Assembly (NCBI GenBank): GCA_021495925.1
Contig: JAKEKT010000014.1
Span: 372,001-436,000, forward strand
Source of the DNA: Diplodia intermedia
Lineage: Eukaryota; Ascomycota; Dothideomycetes; Botryosphaeriales; Botryosphaeriaceae
DNA length: 64,000 bases
Reading direction: 5' to 3'
Shown here: positions 43,464 through 53,862 of the stretch, in pieces
How positions within the stretch are numbered: the stretch's first letter is position 1
How the letters are laid out: each line of letters starts with the position of its first letter
Made by a program: the position numbers and the translations under genes
The notes under the pieces: model-generated
What the model was told of the DNA's origin: nothing
Seen by the model: only the letters and a program-made list of their open reading frames with translations
Databases searched by the model: none

Positions 43464-46308
43464 ATGGCTGACGACACGGCCATGGATGTTGACCCGCAGC
43501 AGGACGTTTTCTCGTCCGTCACCTTCGCCGCCATCCCCGCTGCAGACTTGCCGCCGGAGCGCATCGACCAAGTGCGTCGCGCCCATCTATACGCCTGCTC
43601 CATTGCTCTGCTGACCCGCCCCGCAGCTTCGACGCGTCTTAGAGGACCATGGCGCCACCTATCGTCCTCTGAACCCCGAAACACTGCGCATCGACAGCAT
43701 CACCAACTACACCCACATCATTGCTACCACCTCCGACTTCCCTGACTACCTGCTCGCCCTCGACCACTTCGTGCACGTTGTCAAGCCACAATGGATCGAC
43801 GACAGCCTCCGCCGCGGCAAACCCGTCAACCCGCGCGCCCACAGCCCAGACCCGTGCTTGTTCATGTCCGACGTCATTGTAACATGCGCCGCCGACATTC
43901 CCGAAGGAGATGCCGAGGCCATCATAGGCGGCGTCCTAGCCATGGGCGGCCAGTACTCAGGCGCTGTCAACAAGATAACCACCCATCTTGTCGCCTTGGC
44001 CCTGGACGACGACAAGTGTGCCCTCGTTCGTGCTAAGAACCTCAAGTGCAAGATTGTCTTACCGCATTGGTCCGTCCGCTACCAGCCCTACCTTTGTTCC
44101 CACTGACCGAGAACAGGTTCGACGACTGCCTCAAGCTGGGCAAGAAGATTGTCGAGGCACCCTACCAGCTCCCGAACCCGCCTATTCTCTCGCGCGATCC
44201 CAATGTCCCTATTGCTCATTATCCTAGCGAGGCCATCAAAGACGCCACCACTCCCAACCCTCAAGCATTGCCAAGTCCGGTCAGCTTCTCATCACCAAAC
44301 GTCCCTCGGTCCTTGCGCGTCTTTTCAGGCAGGAACATACTGCTCTCACGTGATCTGAACGTTGGTGCGCGCATACGGAGCACCATCGAGGAGCTCGTAC
44401 GGGCTGGTGGTGGCGCCATTGTGACCCATGTTGATCAGGCTGATACGTATGTTTGTCCATACCGTGACGGGGACGACTACATAAGCGCGTCCCAAGCTGG
44501 AAAAGACGTTGGCAACCTTTCCTGGCTGTACTATCTCATCACCCACGACCTTTGGACGTCGCCCATGCGGCGCCTCCTGCATTATCCGGTCCCACGCACT
44601 GGCGTTCCAGGTTTCGAGAAGTACAAGATCAGTATCTCCAACTACGTTGGGGAAGCCAGAGTCTACCTCGAGAATCTGACCAAAGCCTGCGGCGCTACAT
44701 TTACAAAGACCTTCAAGCAGGAAAACACCCACTTGGTGACCGCTCATTCGCAAAGCGAGAAGTGCCATGCTGCGCAAGAATGGGGTATCCATCTGGTGAA
44801 CCACATGTGGCTCGAAGAAAGCTATGCCAAATGCAAGGAGCAATCCCTAACGAATCCGCGGTATACCCATTTCCCCGCCCGCACAAACCTTGGCGAGGTC
44901 GTGGGGCAGACCCAGATCGACCGAGACGCCGTTGAAAGGTATTTCTTCAAGCCGGCCATTGCAGGAAAAGCCAAGAAGAACGCCCACGATCCCAAAGAGA
45001 GACAAATGGAGAAGCTGGACACGCTCACCGACAGGGATACTGTCAGTGCTCGGTTGGCTCAGAACAATGTAGGCGAGGAGTTGCCGGCACAAAGGACGCC
45101 CTCGGCGAAGACGGTTAAGCGCAGCAGGAGTGGCGGGACCAATATCGGCACCCCTGGTCGAGCTGGAGACGAAAAGGAGAACGAGACTCCATCGACGGGC
45201 CGAGGCGCAAAGAGCAAGGCTTTGTCGAAGCTTCACGATCTTGCGCCAGACATCGCACAGTACGAGAAGGAGGTGAAAAGGAGAGGTGGCGTTATATATG
45301 GAGGTAGGAGGGTGAAAGATGATGCTGAGAGTAATACTAAAGCAAAGGAGATGCTTGCAGCAAAGAGGCCACGAGAAGATGAGGAGGATGAGGACGAAGA
45401 GGGTGGGTCTACCGAAAAGGGTTCGAAACGCAAAATCAAAAAGCCAAAAGCCCAGGATTCGGAGACAGGACACTTCTTGATGTTCTCTGGAGACAATAGA
45501 TGGGTGGAAAAGACGAAGAAAGAGACCGATGATCGGGTAAGCTTACCGATTACCTAGACTGACTACGTAATTGCGACGGTATGTTAACGCTCAGTCACAG
45601 AACAAACTACGTGCGTTAGGCATCCATGTCACACAAGACCCCGAGGTGGTCACAATTCTTTGCGCACCAAAGATCGTCCGGACGAAGAAGTTTGTCGCAG
45701 CTCTATCGAATGCCCCGGTCGTTGTCTCAACCAAATTCTTGGACTTCTGCCTAAAGGAAAAGAAGGTTCCTTCGCCTGAAAAGTTCTTGCTCAAGGACGA
45801 GGAGGGTGAGAGACGCCAAGGGATTAAGCTTACCGAATCAATTGCAAGAGCCGTGCAGAATCGGCGACAACTGTTGAAGGGATGGCAAATATTTGTGACG
45901 GAGAAGGTCAATGGCGGATTTGAAACGTTCAAGGACATCATCACCGCAAACGGAGGTAGCTGCCTGCTCTGGAAAGGTAGGGCGACAGTCGTGCCGAAGC
46001 GCAGACAGGCCCGGCTCGATGCCGAAGGGGACACAGCTATGGAATCGGAACCAGTGTCGGATGATGAATTGGAGGTGAATCGCACCAACGATGAGGGCGA
46101 CACACTGTTTCTCATCTCCAGCACCGACGCAGACGACGTCAAGCTTTGGTCGAAGTTCCGCGATATGGCAAGGAAAGCGGAGATGAGGCCACGTATCGTC
46201 AAGCCTGATTGGGTTCTTTTTGTAGCCATGGCACAGATGATCGGCTTTGACGATCGATGGGAGCTCGACGACGACGATGCTGCAAATGCAAAGGGCACGA
46301 AGCGCTGA
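43464..46308 (+). CDS. RTT107: Multi-BRCT DNA-damage scaffold, Rtt107/Brc1 type
   Basis: 892-aa nuclear scaffold that in yeasts binds phosphorylated histone H2A at stalled forks and recruits repair factors. Four exons: 43464-43571, 43627-44069, 44117-45536 and 45601-46308. BRCT repeats are visible along the chain: an N-terminal pair (NYTHIIATTSDFPDYLLAL, then VVKPQWIDDSL; and GGQYSGAVNKITTHLVAL, then IVLPHWFDDCLKLGK) and a central group (LRVFSGRNILLSRDL, GATFTKTFKQENTHLV, WGIHLVNHMWLEESY). A long acidic/basic linker with nuclear-localisation-like KRKIKKPK follows, then a C-terminal BRCT pair (LGIHVTQDPEVVTIL, VVSTKFLDFCLKEKK; RRQLLKGWQIFVTE, then RIVKPDWVLFVAMAQ). The layout of N-terminal repeats, linker and C-terminal pair fits Rtt107/Brc1. 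Exon 4 could start at either of two AGs six bases apart; I used 45601. Confidence 0.86.
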
Positions 46309-47046
46309 AATGGCGGTCAGGACGCCCGGCGCATCTTGGTACAAGACCGTGTACAGGGGTTTGCATCTTGATTTTGGTATTGCTACCGAACTTTTTTTGT
46401 TTGCTTTGCGGGGCGGAGTTATAAGCGGGTGGCATTTTGTTGAATCTTTGTTTGACGGACCTGGGGGAACGGAGCATTAAAGTTAGCATACCCACTCAGC
46501 ACGGCTCGAAAGCAAAGACATGAGCACGGTTGGGCAAGCGACATCCTGAAACAACAAGGATGAGCATAAGGCTCGAGGGGGAGAGTCCTCCCACTTTCCC
46601 GAAGCGGTAAGAACAATTTCACAGCGTGTATAAACATCTATAAATAGCGAAGATGATCGTCTGTAGAATACTGTCGATGCTGCCACGTGCGGAGCTTGTG
46701 CACATGTGCAGACGTCGGTCGACCTCTCAAGTGCGGATATGTACGGTGGTGGGCACACGCATATGATGGGAAGCCTTCGGCTTACGCCGTCGGATAGGAG
46801 ATAGATATAGACAATGATCCGTCGGGCGGCGCTGGGGTGACGCGTCGCGCAATCTTCTTTTTTCCCTCGCCCCTCTCCTCGCACGCAGCGATTACCACGA
46901 TTAAGCCCAAGTATTTGCTAGCCCAACACCATCTATCTCCTCGCAAAACGTCGACGAAGAAACGCAGACTTGAGAAAGTAAGAAAAATAAAACGAAACAA
47001 GGGAAATATGTAATTATTTCGGTCGTGTCTCTCGTGTTCGTCGGGA
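46309..47046. other. Convergent intergenic region
   Basis: About 0.74 kb between the RTT107 3' end and a small minus-strand gene. No gene, RNA or repeat supported. Confidence 0.35.
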
Positions 47047-47436
47047 TCATGAATCGGCGTGCCTCCTCTCGTCCACGGTGCTGGAGGAGCCGCCGCCGCG
47101 ACTCGCCTTGTCGGCGTTGTCGGCGCTGCTGCTGCTGCCGCTGCTGCTGCTCGGTCTGCTCGGCGTTGGTTCCGGCGGCGGCGCCGCGGCCGCGGCCGCA
47201 GCCGCAGCACCTCCAGGGCCAGGACCGAGTCCGGACTCTCCGAGATCGCTGGGCAGCGGCTGCTGGGCGGTTTGGTCGTTGGCGGTTTTTTCGTCGGTGG
47301 TGGTGGTGCCGGCGGCTGGCGGCGGCGGGTGTTGGCGCCTGTCGACGCGGATGCGCCATTGGTGGACGGAGAGGAGGGCGCAGACGGCGACGCCGGTGAG
47401 GACGATGGCCAGGATGGCCCAGGGACTGAAGCCCAT
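47047..47436 (-). CDS. Small predicted single-pass membrane protein, Ala/Ser-rich tail
   Basis: 129-aa frame not recognised as any family. The N-terminus MGFSPWAILAIVLTGVAVCALLSVHQWRIR is a convincing membrane anchor or signal-anchor with a positive stop. The remainder is low complexity (runs of Ala, Pro, Ser and Gly), encoded by GC-rich and trinucleotide-repeat DNA that also opens frames on the other strand. The clean N-terminal helix and its basic flank are the main reasons to think it is real; the tail could be a by-product of composition. It has the same direction as the next gene at 48000-49866 and lies 0.56 kb downstream of it. Confidence 0.45.
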   Translation of the reverse strand: MGFSPWAILAIVLTGVAVCALLSVHQWRIRVDRRQHPPPPAAGTTTTDEKTANDQTAQQPLPSDLGESGLGPGPGGAAAAAAAAAPPPEPTPSRPSSSSGSSSSADNADKASRGGGSSSTVDERRHADS

Positions 47437-47999
47437 TACGGGGGGGAGGTGTGTGCGGGCGGACGAAGAGCGGCAGGGAGGCTTGGTATAGGTGGGGCGA
47501 TGAGACGGAGGGAGGCGAAGGGCGGAGGGCGAGTGCCAGAGGTGAGGTGGTAGAGGACGTGTGGTCAGGAGGCAGTGGTCATGTCGAAGACATCATGTTC
47601 CCTAACTACTGGGCGGATATAGATCACCACGTGAGCGACATGCGACGACTCTTTTTGGGAGGCCGGAGTGTTTTTTCAATGGGCCGATGATGATATGGGC
47701 TGCAGAAGAGTGGCGCGATGACGTGGAGGGAAAAGAAGGGTCCGGGAGGATTGGCACTCACGTTCACCGAATCCACATCACGCAGCAGGGCGGGCGAGGT
47801 GGGAGCCAGCTAGGCCCACGGACACCGACACGGTATTTAAAGGCCATGGTCAGGGGCCCGGCGCTGAGGGTCGCCGCTCCACACAGAGCACGGGGACTCC
47901 ACCGTCCCACCGTCCGGTGAAAAGGCAGGCTGAGAGTAGGCTGGCCTCCCCACAACGCGCCGCCTAAGCGAGCCGCCGCGTCGTGTCGTGAGCGCCTCA
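47437..47999. other. Intergenic region
   Basis: About 0.56 kb between two minus-strand genes. A TATTTAAA-like element at about 47833-47841 may be a core promoter for the small membrane protein gene, but it is far away (400 bases). Confidence 0.3.
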
Positions 48000-49866
48000 T
48001 CACAGCCTCGAGTGCGGCCGCGCCACCGCGCCCTCGTGGATGTCCAGGCTCGACCGCCTGCTCTCGTCGTCCTTCCAGTCGCCGACGGTGCTGCCGCCCA
48101 GCTGCGCTGCCTTTGCGCCGCCCATCTCCCAGCTGCCGACCCGCTCCCGAGCCAGGCCCGACTGCTGCTCCTGCTGCTGCTCCGTCACCGACACGCCCAA
48201 GGGAGCGCCCTTGGTGGCAAAGCTGACGTCTGCGTCGCTGGCCAATTTTGCGCTGCCCTTAAACCCACCCAGCGATGATTTCCGCCGCCTTCCGGCGCCT
48301 ACCACCGGGTCACCGCGGCGGAAGCGCAAACCGCCGAGCAGCATGAGCGCTGCTACTGCGAGAAGCCCGACCCCCAGCGCGGCGCCTGCGCCCACGACGC
48401 CCGCCACTGCTGGCCGCATGCCCGAGCCTTTTTGGTTGTTGCCAGACGCCAAGACCGCCGTGAACCCGATCGAAACGGGACAGAAGATGGCTGTTGCATT
48501 GCACGCCGCGCACCATTCGCCGACGCCGTCGAGCATGATGTCTCGCATGCTCGTCTCGAAATCCGGCCAGCGCATTGCCGTCTCCGAAGGTCCGTGGCCG
48601 AAGATGGGATACGCAACCAGCTCGGATGAATTGGACGTGCCGTTGCGGAAATAGAAGCGCACCCAGAGATCCGACGTTGCCGGATAGCCTTCGGTCGCGT
48701 CGCCGTAGCTGAAGAGCTCAAAGGCCATGCTGCTGGCAAAATCGGGCATCCCGTAGGAACGCGACGAGTTGCTGCTTTGCTGCAGGGCCAGGGAGAAGAA
48801 CGAAAGCATTGGCTGGAACTCGCCAAAGAGCAGCGACAGCTTCGCGTTTGCGCCTTCGGTCGCAATGTTGACGGCGAGCTGACGTAGTATCTTCAGGGCT
48901 AGCATCTTTCCCGCTACCGCTCGGATCCATTGCGAAGAGTTCGGCATGCTGTTGAACGCCCATTGTTGCCTGCACCGTCGGTCAATTGCTTTCCGATGCA
49001 CTGTAAGGCTGCCAGCGACTCACTGATCCGCCAGAAAGCGGAGCTCGTCAAACGCTCCACGCAATGTGATGTTGTTCGACAGTATGGCCTGAGTGCTCAC
49101 GTCATGCACATACTGATAGTTGAGATAATCATAGATGGCATACGCATTGGCATAGCTGTACAACGCTGCTGGCAGGACACCGCCCAGGGTTGCGGCTCCA
49201 ACTTCACCATAGAAAGAGCTCGTCCGAGCCTGCGTTTCGTTGAACTCGAGCGTGCCGTAATAGTTCGTGCGATCCAAGGCGTAATTGAGGCACTCTACTC
49301 GGCTTTGGGTTAGACAGTAGGCAGACTTCGTTGGGTGGGAGCCTACCTTTCTGGCCATCAAGATAGACGTAGGCCGGATCAAGGGATGACGCCGTCCGGA
49401 TGCGTGGGTATTGATAACCGTTCAACGGCGCCTCCATGTAAGTCCCGTTCGCAAGGACAGCGGTCGCGGCAAGCGCAGGCGTGACCGTGTCGTTCAGCGT
49501 GTAAGGCGGGTACAAGCCCTGGAGGAAAGCCTGGGCGGTTGCGGGTGCGTAGCCATCTTCGGTGGCAAGCACATACAACTGGTTGTTGTCGATCGCGTAC
49601 TCGGAGATGTTACGGATGGCTTCTGGTCCTCCAAGGTCGACGCTGTTGGCTTGCGGCGCGATGTAGCGCTGGCGAAAGACGGTTCCTTGGCTGTGGGCCT
49701 GTCTAGCTCCCAGAGGCGTGAGCTCGGCGGGTCCCTGCTCCACCAGCAAGGGCGTGCGCTCTCCGGTGCGGGTGAAGATTACAGCGGCGTGGACGGCAGC
49801 GCTCACTGTCAGAGGCGCCGAAACCAGCAAGGCGGCGGTCAGGAACGAAGTGGCGCAAAGGCTCAT
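48000..49866 (-). CDS. Histidine-acid-phosphatase-like membrane protein with degenerate active site
   Basis: 587-aa protein from exons 49866-49347, 49297-49024 and 48969-48000. The start at 49866 gives a signal peptide (FLTAALLVSAPLTVSAA). The lumenal or extracellular part has the histidine phosphatase fold pattern, many Asn-x-Ser/Thr sites and late Cys residues. The hallmark active-site motif RHGxRxP is replaced by RTGERTP at 33-39, so the phosphoryl-accepting His is missing. The second motif, normally His-Asp in a GHD/AHD-N context, is LLFGEFQPM at about 312-320, so it is lost too. A transmembrane helix at about 452-479 (VAGVVGAGAALGVGLLAVAAL) is followed by a roughly 105-residue basic, Ser-rich cytosolic tail (RRRKSSLGG). 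The enzyme is therefore probably inactive and receptor- or adhesin-like. The first splice uses acceptor CCGAG at 49298, giving DGQKVECLNYAL; the nearer AG gives a stop. Confidence 0.83.
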
Positions 49867-50569
49867 TGTTGCAGCGCGGAGGACAGTTGAAGCAGCACGA
49901 AGGGAAGCTGTGAAGATAGTGGAGGCGGGCGCATTGGTTATCACAAGGCTGGGAGCCAAATCTACTTATCGCATCATAGGCCAGCAAGGGAGCTGGAGCT
50001 CATGGGCTCGAGGCTTGGTTGGGAGCGGGGTTGGCTGCAGCATCCACGGTCAGACGGGACGGCGCCGCTCCCACCGCCGAGACGGGTCGCATCGTTTTGG
50101 CCGCGGCGATGCCATGTTCGGCGAGCGGCAGCACGAAGCGAAGAGGATGTTTGCGCAGGCTGATGTCGCGAGAGTGTGGGGGTGGGCGAGTGGCAGAGGT
50201 CTGCCCCAGTCTCCACGCGCTAGCCAGCCCTGTCGCTCCGGGGAACCCCACTGCCGCTGTCCGCCAAGCCCGTAACGTCGCCATGGCTAAGGAGTAACTG
50301 CCTGTCGGTCAACTGGATGCTTTCTCGTTGCCGGTCTGTGCCTGATCCTGATGATGCTAGTTGCAGCCTGACGGCCCAAGGAAATTTTCTGATATTGTCA
50401 TCTTCGTGCGAAGAATCAGTACTGGTATTCATTATTCGAAGAGAGTAAACCCCAAAAAGAGACCCGTGCTCATGATCTGATCATACAGCCTTGCAAAACA
50501 CCAATTCTATCTATCGGCTTCACACGGCCATTGCGCGCATAACAACCACTTGTCTTTCCACTTGCTCCC
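49867..50569. other. Intergenic region
   Basis: About 0.7 kb upstream of the phosphatase-like gene and downstream of ACL1. It should hold the promoter of the former and the 3' UTR of the latter. No other feature. Confidence 0.35.
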
Positions 50570-52599
50570 TTACACCGAGACCTCCACACGGCCCTCGTTG
50601 CCGGGAGCGCCCTTGGCAACCGAGGGGAGGAGGTAGGTGATGTCGTCCCACGGGTGCCTGTACAGGCCGGTCCTGAGGCGCTTCTGGTCCAGGAAGTGGG
50701 CAATCAGACCGATGCTGCGGCCAAGCACGAACAGACCGTTGAGGACACCCATCTTCAGGTAGTCCTCGGCCTCCTCCTGCGTGAAAGAACCGCCGCTGCG
50801 GACCAGGTCGACGAAGCAGACAGCAATGCAGCCGTCGACGTTCAGGATGAGGTTGTCCTTCTTAGACGTCGTCACCGTCTCGACCGCAAGGGCGTAGTCG
50901 AGCAGCTTGTGGCTCGGGAAGTTCTTCAGCACGTACTCCTTGACAAGCTCGACACGGAGGTCAGGGTTGTTGCGCGACTTGATCCTGTGGCCGATGCCGG
51001 GAATGAGCTTGTTCTCCTTCCTCATCGTGTCGACGAAGTCACGAGGGCTGAGACCCTTGTCATACGCCTTGGTGAACTCCTCGGCGGCGCCGTCAAGGGC
51101 ACCACCGAAACGAGAGCCAATCGTCAACAGACCGCTGACCAGCGCGCTGATCAAGTCCTTGCCGGCTCTGGTGGTGATGATGGTGTTCATGGCACCCGAC
51201 ACGGCGGGACCGTGGTCGGCAGTGAGCATGAGGACCATCTCAAGGAACTTGCTGGCGTACTTGGGCAGGCGGCGACGGAACCACAGCAGCGACATGACAC
51301 CACCGATGCCAATGTCCTCCCTGAAGACGTCGGAGATGGGCATGCCCGCGTACAGCAGCTCCTGGCCACGGTCGTCGGAGATGGTGGAGATGAAGGCAGC
51401 CGGCTTACGGATGAGGCCAAGCTCCTGGGCCCAAGAGTAATCGATGGGAATCTTGGGCACGGCAGGCTCAGACTTGGGCACAATGACGCCGTCGGCAACC
51501 TGCTTCTGGTAGACCTCAGCAAGGACCTGGGGCAGGTCCTCGAAGGTGTCGGGCACGTGGATGCCGGCCTCCTTCATCGACTGGTTCTTGGAAGCGGCAG
51601 TCTCGAGCTGCGAGTTGGCGAAGGAACCAGCGTGGCCGAACTGGACCTCGGTGGTGAGCATGCCAGCAACGGTACCAATGGCCCAGGCAACAATGGGCTT
51701 GGTAATGACGCCGCTCTTGACAGCCTCGATCACGCGGTACTCCTCAACACCACCAACCTCACCGAGCAGGACCAGGATCTTGCACTCGGGATCGGCCTGG
51801 TACCTCAGAAGATGGTCGATGAAAGTGGTACCGGGGTACCTGTCACCACCAATGGCAACACCCTCGTACACACCGTCGGTGTTCTGGGAGATGATGTTGT
51901 TGAGCTCGTTGGACATACCGCCAGACTTGGAGACGTAGGCGACGGAACCGGGGCGGTAGAGCTTGGAGGCAACGATGTTGTCCATCATACCGCCAGTGTT
52001 GCCAATCTTGAAGGCACCGGGCTTGATGCCACCGACAGTGGCAGGGCCAATGATGGTGACGCCCTTCTTCTTGGCAACGTGCAGGATCTCACGGGCGCGC
52101 TGCGGATGTGTGAGTAGCTGCTTCGTACAGGAGCGACGGGCGGACTTACACGCTCGGGGACACCCTCGGCAATGATGGCAATGGACTTGATCTGGGGGTA
52201 CTCCATGAGCTCCATGGTGGACGAGTAGACGCTGCGCGACGAAGCGAAGTTGACGACGGTGTCAACGTCGCTGTGCTTGGCCACGGCCTTGTCGACGGAC
52301 TGGTAGACGGGCAGCAGAGTCTCGCTGGTGCCCCAGTACATCTTGCTGACGAACTGGCCGCCGAAGGTGTAGATGATGCCGGCCACCGAGGGCTGCTTGC
52401 GCTTGCAGATGTAGTCGAAGTCAAGCATGCCCTGGACGGCCTTGGGCTGCATGCCGTAGACGAAGCATCGCGTCTTGTTGTGGAAGAGGGTGTGCTGGGC
52501 GGGCGGGCTCAGCGGCCGGCTGGGGGCCTGGAAGCGGCGGATGTTGTCATTTGCGGAGAGCGTCTCGCCGTTGGAGGCGCCGTTGACAGCAGCGGGCAT
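50570..52599 (-). CDS. ACL1: ATP-citrate lyase subunit 1 (CoA-ligase/citrate-synthase-like subunit)
   Basis: Cytosolic enzyme subunit that, with ACL2, cleaves citrate with ATP and CoA to acetyl-CoA and oxaloacetate. Two exons, 52599-52150 and 52099-50570, with a 50-nt intron, give 659 aa, typical of fungal ACL1. The first two-thirds resemble succinyl-CoA synthetase alpha (TIIGPATVGGIKPGAFKIGN, VAYVSKSGGMSNEL). The phosphorylated His lies in QFGHAGSFA at about 306. The C-terminal part is citrate-synthase-like (MLTADHGPAVSGAMN, LIPGIGHRIKSRNNPDLR, NLILNVDGCIAVCF). ATG 52599 is the first in-frame ATG. A 487-codon antisense frame over this gene is only a codon-bias shadow. Coexpression with ACL2 from the shared promoter is expected. 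Confidence 0.97.
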
Positions 52600-53862
52600 G
52601 GTGGGCAATGGACAGGCTGCGCGGGTGAAATGGATGGAGCTGGAGCTGGGCGCGAGTTAGCAAGCGAATTTGAGGGTGCAGCGCGAGGAGGGTGCAGCGC
52701 GAGTCGGGCGCGGCGCGAAGTGGGCTCGGAGCTGCACTGTTTTCGCAGCAGCGAGGAAAAGCTGCCGAAGTCGCTCGCCGGCGACAAAGCAGGGAGTGCG
52801 CCGGCGCAGCGTGCGGGCATTGGGCGTCCGCACGGCAGCTGCCAGCCGGGGCGGAGCGGTGGGGTGAGAATTGTGCGTGCAGAGCTTTTGGAGCTCGCGT
52901 GCTGGTACTGACCTTGTGTCTTGGTGTCCGCCGGGCACAACGCAGCGAGGGCTCTGGTGGAGGAGAAGGCGAGGAGTTCGGGGCGGAGAGGTCGGGGGGA
53001 AAAGAAGAGCAGACGAGGAGCGAGAATTGAGCTGAGTATGCTGAGGCGGCTGGCGTCCCGTTGAAAGCGTTCAACGACGGGTGCGCAGGGGGCCTCTGCG
53101 GTTGGTTGGGGTGCAGCGTCGGCGGCGGATCCGTCGTGCCTGGTCAGAGCGCAAAATGCCGGCGGCTCCCCCGCTCACCGACCTCCGGCCTCAGCGCGCG
53201 CGCTGTGCAGCAGAGGGCGGCTTGCCGTGCAGCGGAGCTCCGTTGACAGCGCCTCAGTGACGTGCTGACGGCCGCCGGCCCCGAAAATAGCACCAGCCGG
53301 CCGTGTTGGGCGTGAGGGTTGCGGGCGGTGGTAGCTCTGGGGGCCCGCTAGCGCCAGGCCCGAGAACAAGGGTCGGCGTTGGCGCGCTGTGGGTGGAGAT
53401 CTGCGAAACGATTTCGCTGAATCCCAACGACTGTCGAGCCCGCCCTGCATGCTGTCGGCGCCGCTGCGTTGCCGCCAGTGAACAATTTCGTGCCAGCTTC
53501 CCGCGCCGACCTCCTCCACCAAAGCTGCTCCTTTTCTCTGCCCGCCCTCCGCCCTCCAGCTCCTGTCCAACTCCAGAGTCTGGCTCCCGTCATCTCCTCG
53601 TCTTGTCAGCAGCAGGTAAGCACCGCCCAGCTGCAGCTTCAGTTCAGCTCCTGCCCCGGTCGCCGCAGAGCCCTGCGTGTGCCGGCGCCGGCCCGCCTCA
53701 CTCCGTCCACGCGCCATCCGAGCTGCGTCGGACTTCCTGAACGAGGCTCAAATCCCCGCCCGCTGTCGCCCGCTGTTCTTCTCTGCAACTCCTTCATTTG
53801 CGCCGCCCGCCAGCTGACCCTGCTGTCCTCCCCAGACCCATTGAGCCTTCCATCTCTTCACA
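52600..53862. promoter_or_regulatory. Shared divergent promoter of ACL1 and ACL2
   Basis: 1.26 kb of GC-rich DNA between the two head-to-head ATP-citrate lyase subunit genes. No TATA box is evident on either side; a CT-rich tract precedes the ACL2 start. Some of it may be 5' UTR with leader introns. Open frames on both strands here are compositional. Confidence 0.65.

Noticed and set aside
45585..45600. Alternative acceptor six bases upstream in RTT107 exon 4
   Set aside because: Keeps frame too (adds Ser-Gln), but the downstream AG is at a more usual distance from the GTTAAC branch site; noted as an uncertainty.
47059..47553. 164-codon plus-strand frame over the small membrane protein
   Set aside because: Gly/Arg-rich shadow of trinucleotide-repeat DNA; the minus-strand frame has the better N-terminal helix.
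50654..52117. 487-codon plus-strand frame inside ACL1
   Set aside because: Exactly antisense to a highly codon-biased, well-identified gene; Val/Leu/Asp/Gly-rich shadow composition.
53175..53740. Overlapping frames on both strands in the ACL spacer
   Set aside because: Mutually exclusive low-complexity frames within a promoter region.
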